This document shows positions 44,262 through 53,159 of a stretch of 64,000 nucleotides of DNA, in pieces. The notes under the pieces are model-generated. The model saw only the letters and a program-made list of their open reading frames with translations, did no database searches and had not been told where the DNA came from. Each line of letters opens with the position of its first letter. Position 1 is the first letter of the stretch. The translations under genes and the position numbers were made by a program. This DNA comes from Pseudomonas khavaziana (GTDB taxonomy: Bacteria > Pseudomonadota > Gammaproteobacteria > Pseudomonadales > Pseudomonadaceae). The stretch lies in the NCBI RefSeq assembly GCF_019145205.1, contig NZ_JAHSTT010000008.1:280429-344428 (forward strand). The letters are read 5' to 3'.

Positions 44262-45098
44262 ATGCACAACTACGTCATTATCGACGCCTTTGCCAGCGTC
44301 CCGCTGGAAGGCAATCCGGTCGCGGTGTTCTTTGACGCCGATGATTTACCGCCCGCGCAAATGCAACGCATCGCCCGAGAAATGAACCTTTCGGAGAGCA
44401 CTTTTGTGCTCAAGCCGCGCAACGGTGGAGATGCGCTGATCCGGATTTTCACACCGGTCAACGAACTCCCTTTTGCCGGGCACCCGTTGCTGGGTACGGC
44501 GATTGCCCTGGGAGCACATACCGACAATCACCGGCTGTATCTGGAAACCCAGATGGGCACCATCGCCTTTGAACTGGAGCGCCAGAACGGCAGCGTCATC
44601 GCCGCCAGCATGGACCAGCCGATCCCGACCTGGACGGCCCTGGGCCGCGACGCTGAACTGCTCAAGGCCTTGGGCATCAGTGACTCGACCTTTCCCATCG
44701 AGATCTATCACAACGGCCCGCGCCATGTGTTTGTCGGCCTGCGGAGCATTGACGCGTTATCGGCCCTGCATCCTGACCACCGTGCACTGTCCAACTTCCA
44801 TGACATGGCGATCAACTGTTTTGCCGGTGCGGGACGGCGTTGGCGCAGCCGCATGTTCTCACCGGCCTACGGCGTTGTGGAGGATGCGGCCACAGGCTCC
44901 GCCGCCGGGCCATTGGCGATTCATCTGGCGCGCCATGGCCAGATTGAGTTTGGCCAGCCCGTGGAGATTTTACAGGGTGTGGAAATCGGCCGCCCCTCAC
45001 TGATGTTCGCCAAAGCTGAGGGCCGCGCAGAGCAGCTGACGCGAGTCGAGGTATCAGGTAATGGCGTTACATTTGGACGGGGGACCATCGTGCTATGA
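44262..45098 (+). CDS. phzF: trans-2,3-dihydro-3-hydroxyanthranilate isomerase
   Basis: A 278-residue diaminopimelate-epimerase-fold enzyme. Catalytic Glu45 is present in NLSESTFVL, with PFAGHPLLGTA and EDAATGSAAGPLA as phosphate-loop-like motifs. It isomerises DHHA to the aminoketone that PhzA/B condense. The gene begins 2 bases after phzE with GGGAG just upstream, and overlaps phzG by four bases. Confidence 0.96.
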   Translation: MHNYVIIDAFASVPLEGNPVAVFFDADDLPPAQMQRIAREMNLSESTFVLKPRNGGDALIRIFTPVNELPFAGHPLLGTAIALGAHTDNHRLYLETQMGTIAFELERQNGSVIAASMDQPIPTWTALGRDAELLKALGISDSTFPIEIYHNGPRHVFVGLRSIDALSALHPDHRALSNFHDMAINCFAGAGRRWRSRMFSPAYGVVEDAATGSAAGPLAIHLARHGQIEFGQPVEILQGVEIGRPSLMFAKAEGRAEQLTRVEVSGNGVTFGRGTIVL

Positions 45099-45763
45099 AC
45101 GGCTCAATACAAGGCAAGCCGCTGTTGGGTAAAGGCATGTCGGAATCCCTCACCGGCACATTGGATGCGCCCTTCCCCGAATATCAGACACTGCCCGCCG
45201 ACCCCATGAGCGTGCTGCACAATTGGCTGGAGCGTGCGCGCCGCGTGGGCATCCGCGAGCCCAGGGCGCTGGCGCTGGCCACCGCCGACAGCCAGGGCCG
45301 GCCCTCCACGCGGATCGTGGTGATCAGCGAGATCAGTGACGCTGGCGTGGTGTTCAGCACCCATGCCGGCAGCCAGAAAGGCCGTGAACTGCTCCACAAC
45401 CCCTGGGCTTCGGGCGTGCTGTATTGGCGCGAAACCAGTCAGCAAATCATCCTCAATGGCCAGGCCGTGCGCTTGCCGAACGCCAAGGCCGATGATGCCT
45501 GGCTCAAGCGCCCTTATGCCACGCACCCGATGTCATCGGTGTCTCGCCAGAGTGAAGAACTGCAGGACGTGCAGGCCATGCGCAACGCCGCCAGGCAACT
45601 GGCCGAGCTGCAAGGTCCATTGCCGCGTCCCGAGGGGTATTGCGTGTTCGAGTTGCGCCTTGAATCGCTGGAGTTCTGGGGAAATGGGCAGGAGCGCTTG
45701 CATGAGCGGTTGCGGTATGACCGCAGCGATACAGGCTGGAGGGTGCGGCGTTTGCAGCCCTGA
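45095..45763 (+). CDS. phzG: Phenazine biosynthesis FMN-dependent oxidase
   Basis: A 222-residue member of the pyridoxamine-phosphate oxidase family. It has RALALATADSQGRPSTRIVVI, FSTHAGSQKGREL and a C-terminal WRVRRLQP, which bind FMN. It oxidises the tricyclic intermediate toward phenazine-1-carboxylate. It is the last gene of the operon; no phzO, phzH, phzM or phzS follows, so PCA is the expected product. Confidence 0.95.
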   Translation: MNGSIQGKPLLGKGMSESLTGTLDAPFPEYQTLPADPMSVLHNWLERARRVGIREPRALALATADSQGRPSTRIVVISEISDAGVVFSTHAGSQKGRELLHNPWASGVLYWRETSQQIILNGQAVRLPNAKADDAWLKRPYATHPMSSVSRQSEELQDVQAMRNAARQLAELQGPLPRPEGYCVFELRLESLEFWGNGQERLHERLRYDRSDTGWRVRRLQP

Positions 45764-46161
45764 ATAGCCGTGACCCATCTCGGCCAAATGTGGGAGGGGG
45801 CTTGCTCCCGATGAGGGCGTGCCAGTAATGCATCAATAACTGAGCCACCTATATCGGGAGCAAGCCCCCTCCCACAGATTCCGCGCCGTACCCAAAGGTT
45901 ATGTAGATACCTGTGCCCGCCACCTGCGTCCTAACGTCGCAGCAGACAGCTCTTGGAAAATCCCACACAAGCCTTAGAATCGCGCGCTCGCTTGCGGTCG
46001 TCGGGGTCGATGACTGGAGGCTAGCAACGCGTACCTGAATGACTGACCACATATTCGTCAATGTGTGTCCGACTCAACCACCCTCATTTGCACAACACAC
46101 TTCGGTTTGGCAATCGCATGCACGCCTGTGCCTGTTTCGCTGTTCGATTCTAGAGGTCTAT
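45764..46161. other. Intergenic region after the phenazine operon
   Basis: A 398-base gap that holds the REPIN at 45789-45876 and the promoter region of the next exporter gene. No further gene was found. Confidence 0.6.
45789..45876. repeat. REPIN: two inverted REP sequences
   Basis: A 24-base REP (45789-45812, beginning TGTGGGAGGGGGCTTG) and its exact reverse complement (45853-45876) flank 40 bases. The pair can fold into one long hairpin and probably also stops phz transcription. This is the standard doublet mobilised by RAYT transposases in fluorescent pseudomonads; no RAYT gene is in the window. Confidence 0.9.
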
Positions 46162-47454
46162 ATGTCTCCGCGTTTGCTGGCCATGGCGCTGGCGCCCCTG
46201 CTCGGGCTGTTCATTGTTGCTTTGGGCAACGGCTTTCTTTCATCCCTGACCACCCTTCGACTGGACGCGGCCGGTGCCTCGGCAACCATGATCGGTATCG
46301 TTTCCTCGGCGTATTTCATTGGCCTTACGCTGGGCGCCGTCTTTAATGATCGATTGATTCTGCGCATCGGCCATATCCGCGCCTACGGCAGCTTTGCCTC
46401 GTTGATCGCGGTGAGCATCCTGCTGCAAGGGTTGTTCTATGACACGTGGGGCTGGTTCGCGCTGCGTCTGATCAACGGCTGGGCCACGGTCGGGGTGTTT
46501 CTGGTGATCGAAAGCTGGCTGCTGCTGGCCGGCGACGCGAAGATCCGTGGGCGCTTGCTCGCGCTGTATATGATCGTGCTGTATGGCGCGGGCGTGCTGG
46601 GCCAGGCAGCGCTGGGCAAGATCACCGGTTTGAGCGATAGTGCGCCGTTCATGGTGGCCGGCATGCTTGCTTCGTTGTCGGTGCTGCCTATTGTGATCCT
46701 GCCACGGGTGTCGCCGCTGCTGGATCAGGTTGAACCCCTCAAGCCACGGCAACTGCTGGGTGTGACGCCGACCGGGCTGATCGGGTGTTTTGGCTCGGGG
46801 GTCAGCATTGCGGCGATTTACACCTTGCTGCCGCTGTACCTGCAACGCGCCGGCCTGGACATCGGTGAAGTCGGCAGCATGATGGCCTGGACAATCCTCG
46901 GCGCCATGCTCCTGCAATACCCGGTCGGGCGCTGGTCCGACCACAAGGATCGCTTGCAGGTGCTGACTATTCTGGCGATGGCCTGCACGGTCTTGTCGCT
47001 GGTGATCGTATTGCTGCCGTTGTCGTCGCTGATGCTGGCCGTGCTGCTGTTCCTGCTCGGCGGCGCGGTGTTTGCGCTCTACCCGGTTGCCGTCAGCCAT
47101 GCCGCCGACCGCGCCCCTGCCGAAGCGCTGGTACCGATGATCCAGGGCCTGCTGCTGATCAACTCGTTGGGCTCGGCGATCAGTCCGATGATGATCTCAC
47201 CGGTGATGAATTCGTTCGGCCCAAGTGGACTGTTCTGGGTGTTCGCGCTGGTCAACCTGTGCATGGTCAGCTTTTTCTTATGGCGCCGTAACAAACGCCC
47301 CGCCCCGTCCAATCCAGCACCTTTTACCGCTGCGGCAACCTTCTCGCCGACCGGTGCTGAATTGCGCGTGACCGAAGATCTGCGCCAGGCGGCGCAGGAT
47401 CATCCGCCCATGGTCGATGCATTGAGTGGCGAGCCCACCCACTCCCAGTCCTGA
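46162..47454 (+). CDS. MFS transporter (YcaD-like)
   Basis: A 430-residue 12-helix transporter starting MSPRLLAMALAPLLGLFIVALGNGF at the ATG after AGAGGT. The 41 codons before it are unlikely to be translated. Features are the loop YFIGLTLGAVFNDRLILRIGHIRAYG and WSDHKDRLQVL in the second half, with a hydrophilic tail of about 50 residues. Substrate unknown. Being next to phz it could export a phenazine, but REPs and a separate promoter lie between. Confidence 0.87.
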   Translation: MSPRLLAMALAPLLGLFIVALGNGFLSSLTTLRLDAAGASATMIGIVSSAYFIGLTLGAVFNDRLILRIGHIRAYGSFASLIAVSILLQGLFYDTWGWFALRLINGWATVGVFLVIESWLLLAGDAKIRGRLLALYMIVLYGAGVLGQAALGKITGLSDSAPFMVAGMLASLSVLPIVILPRVSPLLDQVEPLKPRQLLGVTPTGLIGCFGSGVSIAAIYTLLPLYLQRAGLDIGEVGSMMAWTILGAMLLQYPVGRWSDHKDRLQVLTILAMACTVLSLVIVLLPLSSLMLAVLLFLLGGAVFALYPVAVSHAADRAPAEALVPMIQGLLLINSLGSAISPMMISPVMNSFGPSGLFWVFALVNLCMVSFFLWRRNKRPAPSNPAPFTAAATFSPTGAELRVTEDLRQAAQDHPPMVDALSGEPTHSQS

Positions 47455-47469
47455 ACCACACCCAATCGC

Positions 47470-47490
47470 CCCCAGCCCGCGCGGCTGGGG
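47470..47490. terminator. Hairpin between convergent exporter and HypX-like genes
   Basis: CCCCAGCC and GGCTGGGG pair with a 5-base loop in the 46-base gap. No clear T-run, so strength is uncertain. Confidence 0.55.
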
Positions 47491-47500
47491 TGATTCGCGC

Positions 47501-49234
47501 TTATGCGCTTTCCCGCTTCTCTTGTACTGCCGACTGTGGGCTCAACGCCCACGCCGCCATCAACCGCTGCGGGCTCCGGCAAGTCTTACGCTTAAGCACG
47601 AAGCCCTGGCACTTTTGCGCAAACTGTTGACGGTCATGCACCATATCCATCTGCATTTGTGCCAGCTCCTGTTCGCGACAGCGCTTAACCTGCTGAATAT
47701 CCATCGCCGCTTTACGTGCGCGTGCGTGAAGGTATTTCTCATCGGTCAACGCACTGCTGGCCTGCTGCATGAGCCACCGAGCGAATGCATCTGGGCATCG
47801 CGGCCCGATGCCTTGGATCATTGCGTATTGCTGGGCTTGGAGGGCACTGATGGGCAGGCATTCTTCGGTGAGTTTGTGCGCGATTTCACTGCCGACGGCC
47901 CGTGGCAGGCTGTAGGTCCAGTATTCGGAGCCATAAAGTCCCATGGTTTTGTAATGCGGGTTGAGCACGACACCCTCACGGGCCAATACAACATCGGCGG
48001 CCAGCGCCAGCATCACGCCGCCCGCGCCAGCGCTGCCGGTCAGGCCGCTGATTACCAGTTGCCTGGCTGTTAGAAGCTCCAGGCACACATCGTCGATGGC
48101 CTGGATGTTGGCCCAGGCTTCCAGCCCAGGCACCGTGGCGGCCTGGATGACGTTGAGATGAACGCCATTGGAAAAACTGCCGCGCCCGCCCTTGATCACC
48201 AACACCTGGGTATCTCGCGCCTTGGCCCAGCGCAATGCAGCCACCAGGCGCTGGCATTGTTCGGTGCTCATGGCGCCGTTATAGAACTCGAATGTCAGTT
48301 CGCCGACGTGCCCGACTTCGCGGTAGCGAATCGGTTGATAGACCAGCGCGTTAAACGCTTGGTGGGCGATGGAGCTATCGAGCACCGGCACGCCGGCCAA
48401 CCGCTCAGCGAGGACCTGCCGTGCCGGCAGCTTGAAGGTCTCCTCCCCTGGCTGGGCTTTGCGTTTGAGCGAGCCGATCCACAGGCAGCGGTCGCCGGCC
48501 GCCACCAGCACGGCGTCGTCCTGTACCGCGAGGATTGCTCCCGGCGTACCCTGGCGTGAATCCAGGTGTGCGTCGTACAGGTAATACTGCCCGCCCTCTA
48601 GGCTTGCCAGCACGCCGGGCTGGCCATCGGCGGCGTCGATGCTACGTTTGATGAAGCTTGCGCAATCGAACCAACTGAAGGTTCGGTCGGCCTGGGTCAT
48701 GTTTGGCTGCAAACGCCCGATGACGTTGGGTTGTGTGTAGTCGAGCGGCACCGGGACGAAGCCGTTGGCAAACTTTTGCACCACATCGCGGATGCACACC
48801 ATCGCGGCGTCACTCACCGGGCCGTTGTACAACTCGGATTTGCGCACATCAGTGGGCATGTCGAATTCGCAGGTGGACCAGATCGGCCCGGCATCCATCT
48901 CCTCCACAGCTTGCAGGGCTGTGACACCCCAGCGGCTGAGCTGCCCGGTGATGGCCCAATCCAGTGCACTGGCGCCACGGTCGCCGACAATGCCCGGGTG
49001 GATGATCACTACCGGGCGCTGCACATCGCTCCACAGCTGCCGTGGCACACGGTCCTTGAGAAAGGGGCAGATCACCAGGTCGGCGCCTGAATCCTCGACC
49101 TGCCGGCACACCGAGGCTTCATCGGTGAACACCACCACGCTGGGGTCGTGACCCGCCTGGCGCAAGTCCAGCCAGGCGCGCTGGGTCAAACCGTTGAACG
49201 CCGATGATAACAAGAGGATCTTCAATGATCGCAT
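47501..49234 (-). CDS. HypX/HoxX-like protein (formyltransferase plus enoyl-CoA hydratase domains)
   Basis: A 577-residue two-domain protein. The N-terminal third resembles formyl-THF-using transferases (VVIIHPGIVGDRGASALDWAI). The C-terminal half is crotonase-like (VLVIKGGRGSFSNGVHLNVI, GSAGAGGVMLALAADVVLAREG, NPHYKTMGLYGSEYW). In hydrogen-oxidising bacteria HypX makes CO from a formyl group for the NiFe hydrogenase active site in air. No hydrogenase or hyp gene is seen here, so its role in this organism is open. GGAAGAG precedes the ATG. Confidence 0.85.
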   Translation of the reverse strand: MRSLKILLLSSAFNGLTQRAWLDLRQAGHDPSVVVFTDEASVCRQVEDSGADLVICPFLKDRVPRQLWSDVQRPVVIIHPGIVGDRGASALDWAITGQLSRWGVTALQAVEEMDAGPIWSTCEFDMPTDVRKSELYNGPVSDAAMVCIRDVVQKFANGFVPVPLDYTQPNVIGRLQPNMTQADRTFSWFDCASFIKRSIDAADGQPGVLASLEGGQYYLYDAHLDSRQGTPGAILAVQDDAVLVAAGDRCLWIGSLKRKAQPGEETFKLPARQVLAERLAGVPVLDSSIAHQAFNALVYQPIRYREVGHVGELTFEFYNGAMSTEQCQRLVAALRWAKARDTQVLVIKGGRGSFSNGVHLNVIQAATVPGLEAWANIQAIDDVCLELLTARQLVISGLTGSAGAGGVMLALAADVVLAREGVVLNPHYKTMGLYGSEYWTYSLPRAVGSEIAHKLTEECLPISALQAQQYAMIQGIGPRCPDAFARWLMQQASSALTDEKYLHARARKAAMDIQQVKRCREQELAQMQMDMVHDRQQFAQKCQGFVLKRKTCRSPQRLMAAWALSPQSAVQEKRESA

Positions 49235-49344
49235 GGCTGACTCTTCCTTGAGAATGCGCGGCCAGAGACACTCCTTGAGCCGTCCCTGGCCTTTGATGGA
49301 ATCACAAGATTATAGCGCTCGCCGGTACGGTCACCTGATCAGGA

Positions 49345-50256
49345 TCAATCTTGCGTGCCCAGCCCGGCGATCAACGCATCGAGCACCACGCGAACCTTGG
49401 GCTGCTCCTGGCGGCTCTTGACCCAGGCCAGGTTGATCTCAAACCCTGGTGTCGCCAATTGCGGCAAGACCTGGACCAATGTCCCGTCGTGCAACTGTTG
49501 CTTGGCCAGCCACGTCGGCAACTGGACGATACCGCAACCAGCCAACGCGGCCATCAGCAGCCCTTCACCATTGCCCACCACCCACTGCGGCGCTGCATGC
49601 TTGTGCAGCGTCATACCCTGTTCGCCGGTGTAGCGCCACGGGCTGATACGCCCATCTACCCAGCCATAGGCGATGCATTGATGGTGTGCGAGGTCGTGCT
49701 CCGACACCGGTGTGCCATGCCGGGCCAGGTACGCCGGGGCGGCACACAAGACATGCCATTCATGGGCGAGCACCTTGTGCGCTAGCGTCTGCGGCCACTC
49801 ATTCGCATTGCCGATGTGCACGACGATGTCGGCGCCTTCCCGGAACGGGTCGACCAGGCCATCACAGAAGGTCAGGTGCGGCACCAGCAGTGGATGCGCC
49901 TGCATCCATGGAACAAGGAATGGCAGCACCTGGGTGCGACCGAATGTGCCTGGCAGGTCAATGCGCACTCGTCCACGCGGCTCGGTATTTTCCGCTTGCA
50001 GGGACAGCTCGGCTTCTTCCAGGTCAGCCAGCACCCCGGTGCAGGTACGCAGGAACGCCGTGCCCGCATCGGTCAATGCCAATACACGCGTCGTACGCTG
50101 GAACAGTCGGGCGCCCAGGCGTTTTTCCAGCCTGGCAATGGATTTACTCACGGCAGACGCGGTCAGGGCCATGTTTTCGGCAGCCGCGGTGAAACTGCCG
50201 CATTGCGCAACGCAGACAAACACGTCAATGCCCTTCAAACGTTCGGAGGCAAACAT
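49345..50256 (-). CDS. LysR-family transcriptional regulator
   Basis: A 303-residue regulator with an N-terminal winged helix (GSFTAAAENMALTASAVSKSIARLEKRLGARLFQRTTR) and a substrate-binding-fold effector domain. It is divergent from an MFS exporter gene 141 bases away, which it probably controls. Effector unknown. Confidence 0.92.
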   Translation of the reverse strand: MFASERLKGIDVFVCVAQCGSFTAAAENMALTASAVSKSIARLEKRLGARLFQRTTRVLALTDAGTAFLRTCTGVLADLEEAELSLQAENTEPRGRVRIDLPGTFGRTQVLPFLVPWMQAHPLLVPHLTFCDGLVDPFREGADIVVHIGNANEWPQTLAHKVLAHEWHVLCAAPAYLARHGTPVSEHDLAHHQCIAYGWVDGRISPWRYTGEQGMTLHKHAAPQWVVGNGEGLLMAALAGCGIVQLPTWLAKQQLHDGTLVQVLPQLATPGFEINLAWVKSRQEQPKVRVVLDALIAGLGTQD

Positions 50257-50397
50257 AGACGGTCCTTATTCATGAATTCAATTCCTGAGTCGTTGTAAAA
50301 AGCATCCTAAATCAGAATTCATGGCACCAGTAAACTATGTCTATCCATACAAGCGGCTCATGGCGCTTGCACTTGGTCAATGGACGATGAGGCTCGA

Positions 50398-51603
50398 ATG
50401 CTCGCCACGCTTAAAACCTACCCCGCTACCCTCAACCTGCTGCTGTGCGCTTCATTGGTACTGACCCTCGCCCGGGCAGTCACCCTGCCCTATCTGGTGA
50501 TCTACTTGTCGGGCAATTTTGGCCTGGGCATTGCCGACATCGGCCTGGTCATCGGCAGCACGCTGATCATCGGCTCGTTACTGAGCCTGTATGGCGGATT
50601 CCTGGTGGATCGCGTACGCAGTTACCCGCTGATTCTCACCTGCTGCGCAGTATTCACCCTGGCTTTTCTTGGCGCGTACGGCGCGTCCCAGCTTTGGCTG
50701 TTCTACCTGTGCCTGGTATTGATCAACTTGGCGTATGCGGTGATTGATATCGCGGTCAAGTCCGGATTCGGCAGCCTGCTCCCCGTCGATCAGCGCAGCG
50801 AAGCGTTTTCGATCAAGTACACCCTGACCAATATCGGCTATGCCGTCGGGCCATTTCTCGGCGCTGGGGTGGCCAGCCTGGACACCAGCCTGCCGTTCCT
50901 GCTGTCGGCGGGGCTTGGGGCCGGCTACTGGCTGATCTACTGCGTAGGGGGCGACAAAAACCTGGCGACTGTGGAAACGGGCCAACCAGCCACGCCATTC
51001 CTGGCGGTCGGTAAGGTATTGCTGCGTGATTACCGCCTGGTGTGCTTTACGCTGGGTGGTTTATTGAGTGCGGTGGTGTTCGGCCAGTTCACCGCTTACC
51101 TCTCGCAGTATCTGGTGGTGACCACCACGCCCGAGACCACCTACCGGATCATCAGCACCGTGGTGGCGACCAACGCCTTGATGGTGATCAGCCTGCAATA
51201 CAGCCTCGGCAAGCGCATCTCCCGTCGGCACCTGAACGCCTGGCTGGCGGCAGGGCTGAGCCTGTTTATCGTTGGGTTGGGCGGCTTTGCCCTGTCGACC
51301 ACGCTGGTGGTGTGGGTGATTGCCATGGTGATCTTCACCCTCGGTGAAATCATCGTCTTCCCAGCCGAATACATGTTCATCGACAGCATTGCGCCGAACC
51401 ACCTGCGGGGCATGTATTACGCGGCGCAGAACCTGGGCAACATCGGCGCCGCGCTCGGGCCGGTGCTATGCGGCCTCGTGCTGGCGACGCAACCGGCGCA
51501 GTATATTTTCTACATGCTGATGCTGTTCATCGTCGCCGGTGGGTTGTTCTACTGGCTGGGCGGTCGCATTGCCAGTGATAGGAACCTTGAACCGCTAAGG
51601 TGA
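50398..51603 (+). CDS. MFS transporter
   Basis: A 401-residue transporter starting MLATLKTYPATLNLLL at the ATG placed after GAGG; an ATG 18 bases upstream lacks a ribosome site. Twelve helices are visible, with YGGFLVDRVRSYPLIL in the loop 2-3 position. It resembles DHA1-type drug exporters (YdeE/MdtH-like). It is divergent from a LysR gene, the usual inducible-exporter layout. Confidence 0.88.
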   Translation: MLATLKTYPATLNLLLCASLVLTLARAVTLPYLVIYLSGNFGLGIADIGLVIGSTLIIGSLLSLYGGFLVDRVRSYPLILTCCAVFTLAFLGAYGASQLWLFYLCLVLINLAYAVIDIAVKSGFGSLLPVDQRSEAFSIKYTLTNIGYAVGPFLGAGVASLDTSLPFLLSAGLGAGYWLIYCVGGDKNLATVETGQPATPFLAVGKVLLRDYRLVCFTLGGLLSAVVFGQFTAYLSQYLVVTTTPETTYRIISTVVATNALMVISLQYSLGKRISRRHLNAWLAAGLSLFIVGLGGFALSTTLVVWVIAMVIFTLGEIIVFPAEYMFIDSIAPNHLRGMYYAAQNLGNIGAALGPVLCGLVLATQPAQYIFYMLMLFIVAGGLFYWLGGRIASDRNLEPLR

Positions 51604-51779
51604 GGCGCTCAATTAGCCCCTCTCAGAGTTAAGGTGTCGCTATATGGGCGGCTGACCGTTTAGCGCCAGTGCTCTGCGCAGTCGCAGGATTAAAGGTATC
51701 CAGGAGTATGGCCAGCAAGTGTTCGTATGCCAATAGATGCTGACTCATAAAAACACAAGTCAGCATCACATTTCAGATA

Positions 51780-52697
51780 TTAAGAGTACGAGTACTGCGC
51801 CTCTTTGACCATTGCATATAATTGATCAATTTTCTTGATCTCAGTATATTTGTCATTTGCAAGAAGCTCGCAGATAGCCATTCGAACCAGAGCATTAACA
51901 ACAATATAATCATCATTTAATTTTTTATTGCCACCATGCACTAGGGCAGAGCGCATTTGATAAACTTTTTTCAATGTAGCATTGACATGCAATCTCGCCT
52001 CTTTGTCCTTGGCCACAATAAATGCCATTGTATCAGCCAACCTGTCAGCTATGCTTTTCTGAAAAAGACTACCGTCATCAAACGAAAACAGTATTTCAAG
52101 AGCAATGCATGAGTAAAGTATGGAATTTTTTATATCGCGACTTTTTGCAGATTCACCAACTGCAATCGCCGCATTTATGATTCTATTCTCAAAATCTGTT
52201 ATTTGCTCCCCCGCATGCCTCTTTGCATACAAATTCAACAACTTCTCAAACTGTAAATTTTTGCAGAAAAAAGGATTGTCGACGGGAATCTTTTCAAGCG
52301 TTTTGTTACTTACGCTTCCGCTCTCCAGTCGACCTTCAGTATCCGTTATTTGGTAGGACGACGTCTGAACATACATAAGCTCACGACTCATACTTGGAAA
52401 CGCTGGAAGCCCAGTTTTTATCTGAATCGTTTTGTCATGTTTGCCAGATATAAATATTATTATTCTTACAAAATCTAGAAAAGACTCCTCGGCAATCTCA
52501 ATTACTCGCTGATGGTCATATGCTTTTACAACGTCTATTTTTATATACAGCTCCCCTGATTCAGGGGACGCATTCGAAAGGGGTAAAGCTAACTTTTTGG
52601 ATGGGCCAATTTCAAAAGCCGAAATAGTGACTTTTTCGACGCTATCCAACCTCACTCCTGATATTGGCGCAAAAACACTTAAGCAGCGCGGCAGCAC
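51780..52697 (-). CDS. HEPN-like (Apea-type) hypothetical protein in a low-GC insert
   Basis: A 305-residue protein encoded in DNA clearly richer in A and T than its surroundings. The C-terminal third looks all-helical and contains YQMRSALVHGGN near residue 250, an R-X4-H motif of the HEPN superfamily (RNase toxins and Apea-like proteins). The helix NSILYSCIALEILFSF also fits that family. The start (GTG) is uncertain. It lies 33 bases after a 96-residue gene on the same strand, possibly its partner. Foreign origin is likely; a defence role is inference. Confidence 0.65.
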   Translation of the reverse strand: MLPRCLSVFAPISGVRLDSVEKVTISAFEIGPSKKLALPLSNASPESGELYIKIDVVKAYDHQRVIEIAEESFLDFVRIIIFISGKHDKTIQIKTGLPAFPSMSRELMYVQTSSYQITDTEGRLESGSVSNKTLEKIPVDNPFFCKNLQFEKLLNLYAKRHAGEQITDFENRIINAAIAVGESAKSRDIKNSILYSCIALEILFSFDDGSLFQKSIADRLADTMAFIVAKDKEARLHVNATLKKVYQMRSALVHGGNKKLNDDYIVVNALVRMAICELLANDKYTEIKKIDQLYAMVKEAQYSYS

Positions 52698-52730
52698 CTT
52701 ATGTTGCTCTGAAAAAATATTACAATCATC

Positions 52731-53021
52731 TTAGGATACAAACGACTCTCCGCGACGCTTATAGCTAACCAATCGTTCTTCAATGATTTTGAAAATCGTT
52801 TTTCTACTAAACCTTTCAGATATTTTTTTATCTGACAAATATAGCTCTTCCACTATCTGCGCAAATCTATCAGTGTCAGTTACCGCAACGATATCATTCG
52901 GCCCGACCCAAGCTTTCTGGCTGGCGCCGGCATGATCCTTATGATGCATTTCAAGTAAACTCAATGCCTCAGCTAATAAGTCTTTAACTACCTTGTTCAT
53001 TAACCTCTCCAATAGCTTCAA
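52731..53021 (-). CDS. Hypothetical small protein paired with the HEPN-like gene
   Basis: A 96-residue protein with AT-rich codon use. It opens with an amphipathic helix (MKLLERLMNKVVKDLLAEALSLLEMHH) and has a basic C-terminus (RFSRKTIFKIIEERLVSYKRRGESF). GAGAGG lies just upstream of the ATG. I do not recognise the family. The tandem layout resembles toxin-antitoxin or regulator-effector pairs but this is not shown. Confidence 0.6.
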   Translation of the reverse strand: MKLLERLMNKVVKDLLAEALSLLEMHHKDHAGASQKAWVGPNDIVAVTDTDRFAQIVEELYLSDKKISERFSRKTIFKIIEERLVSYKRRGESFVS

Positions 53022-53159
53022 TTCAATTGTGAGCTTTCATCCGCTGTTCAGTGAAAGCCACCAATAATGGCACAACAATGTCGTCGGTAGCCATCTCCAA
53101 AAATCAGTCATGTATCATCCGCCACTCCACAGGCTGTACCGCCGCGCCGGAGATCGCAT

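Noticed and set aside
46162..47454. MFS gene as part of the phenazine operon
   Set aside because: A REPIN and nearly 400 bases separate it from phzG, and it has its own ribosome site and leader; any link with phenazine export is only by proximity.
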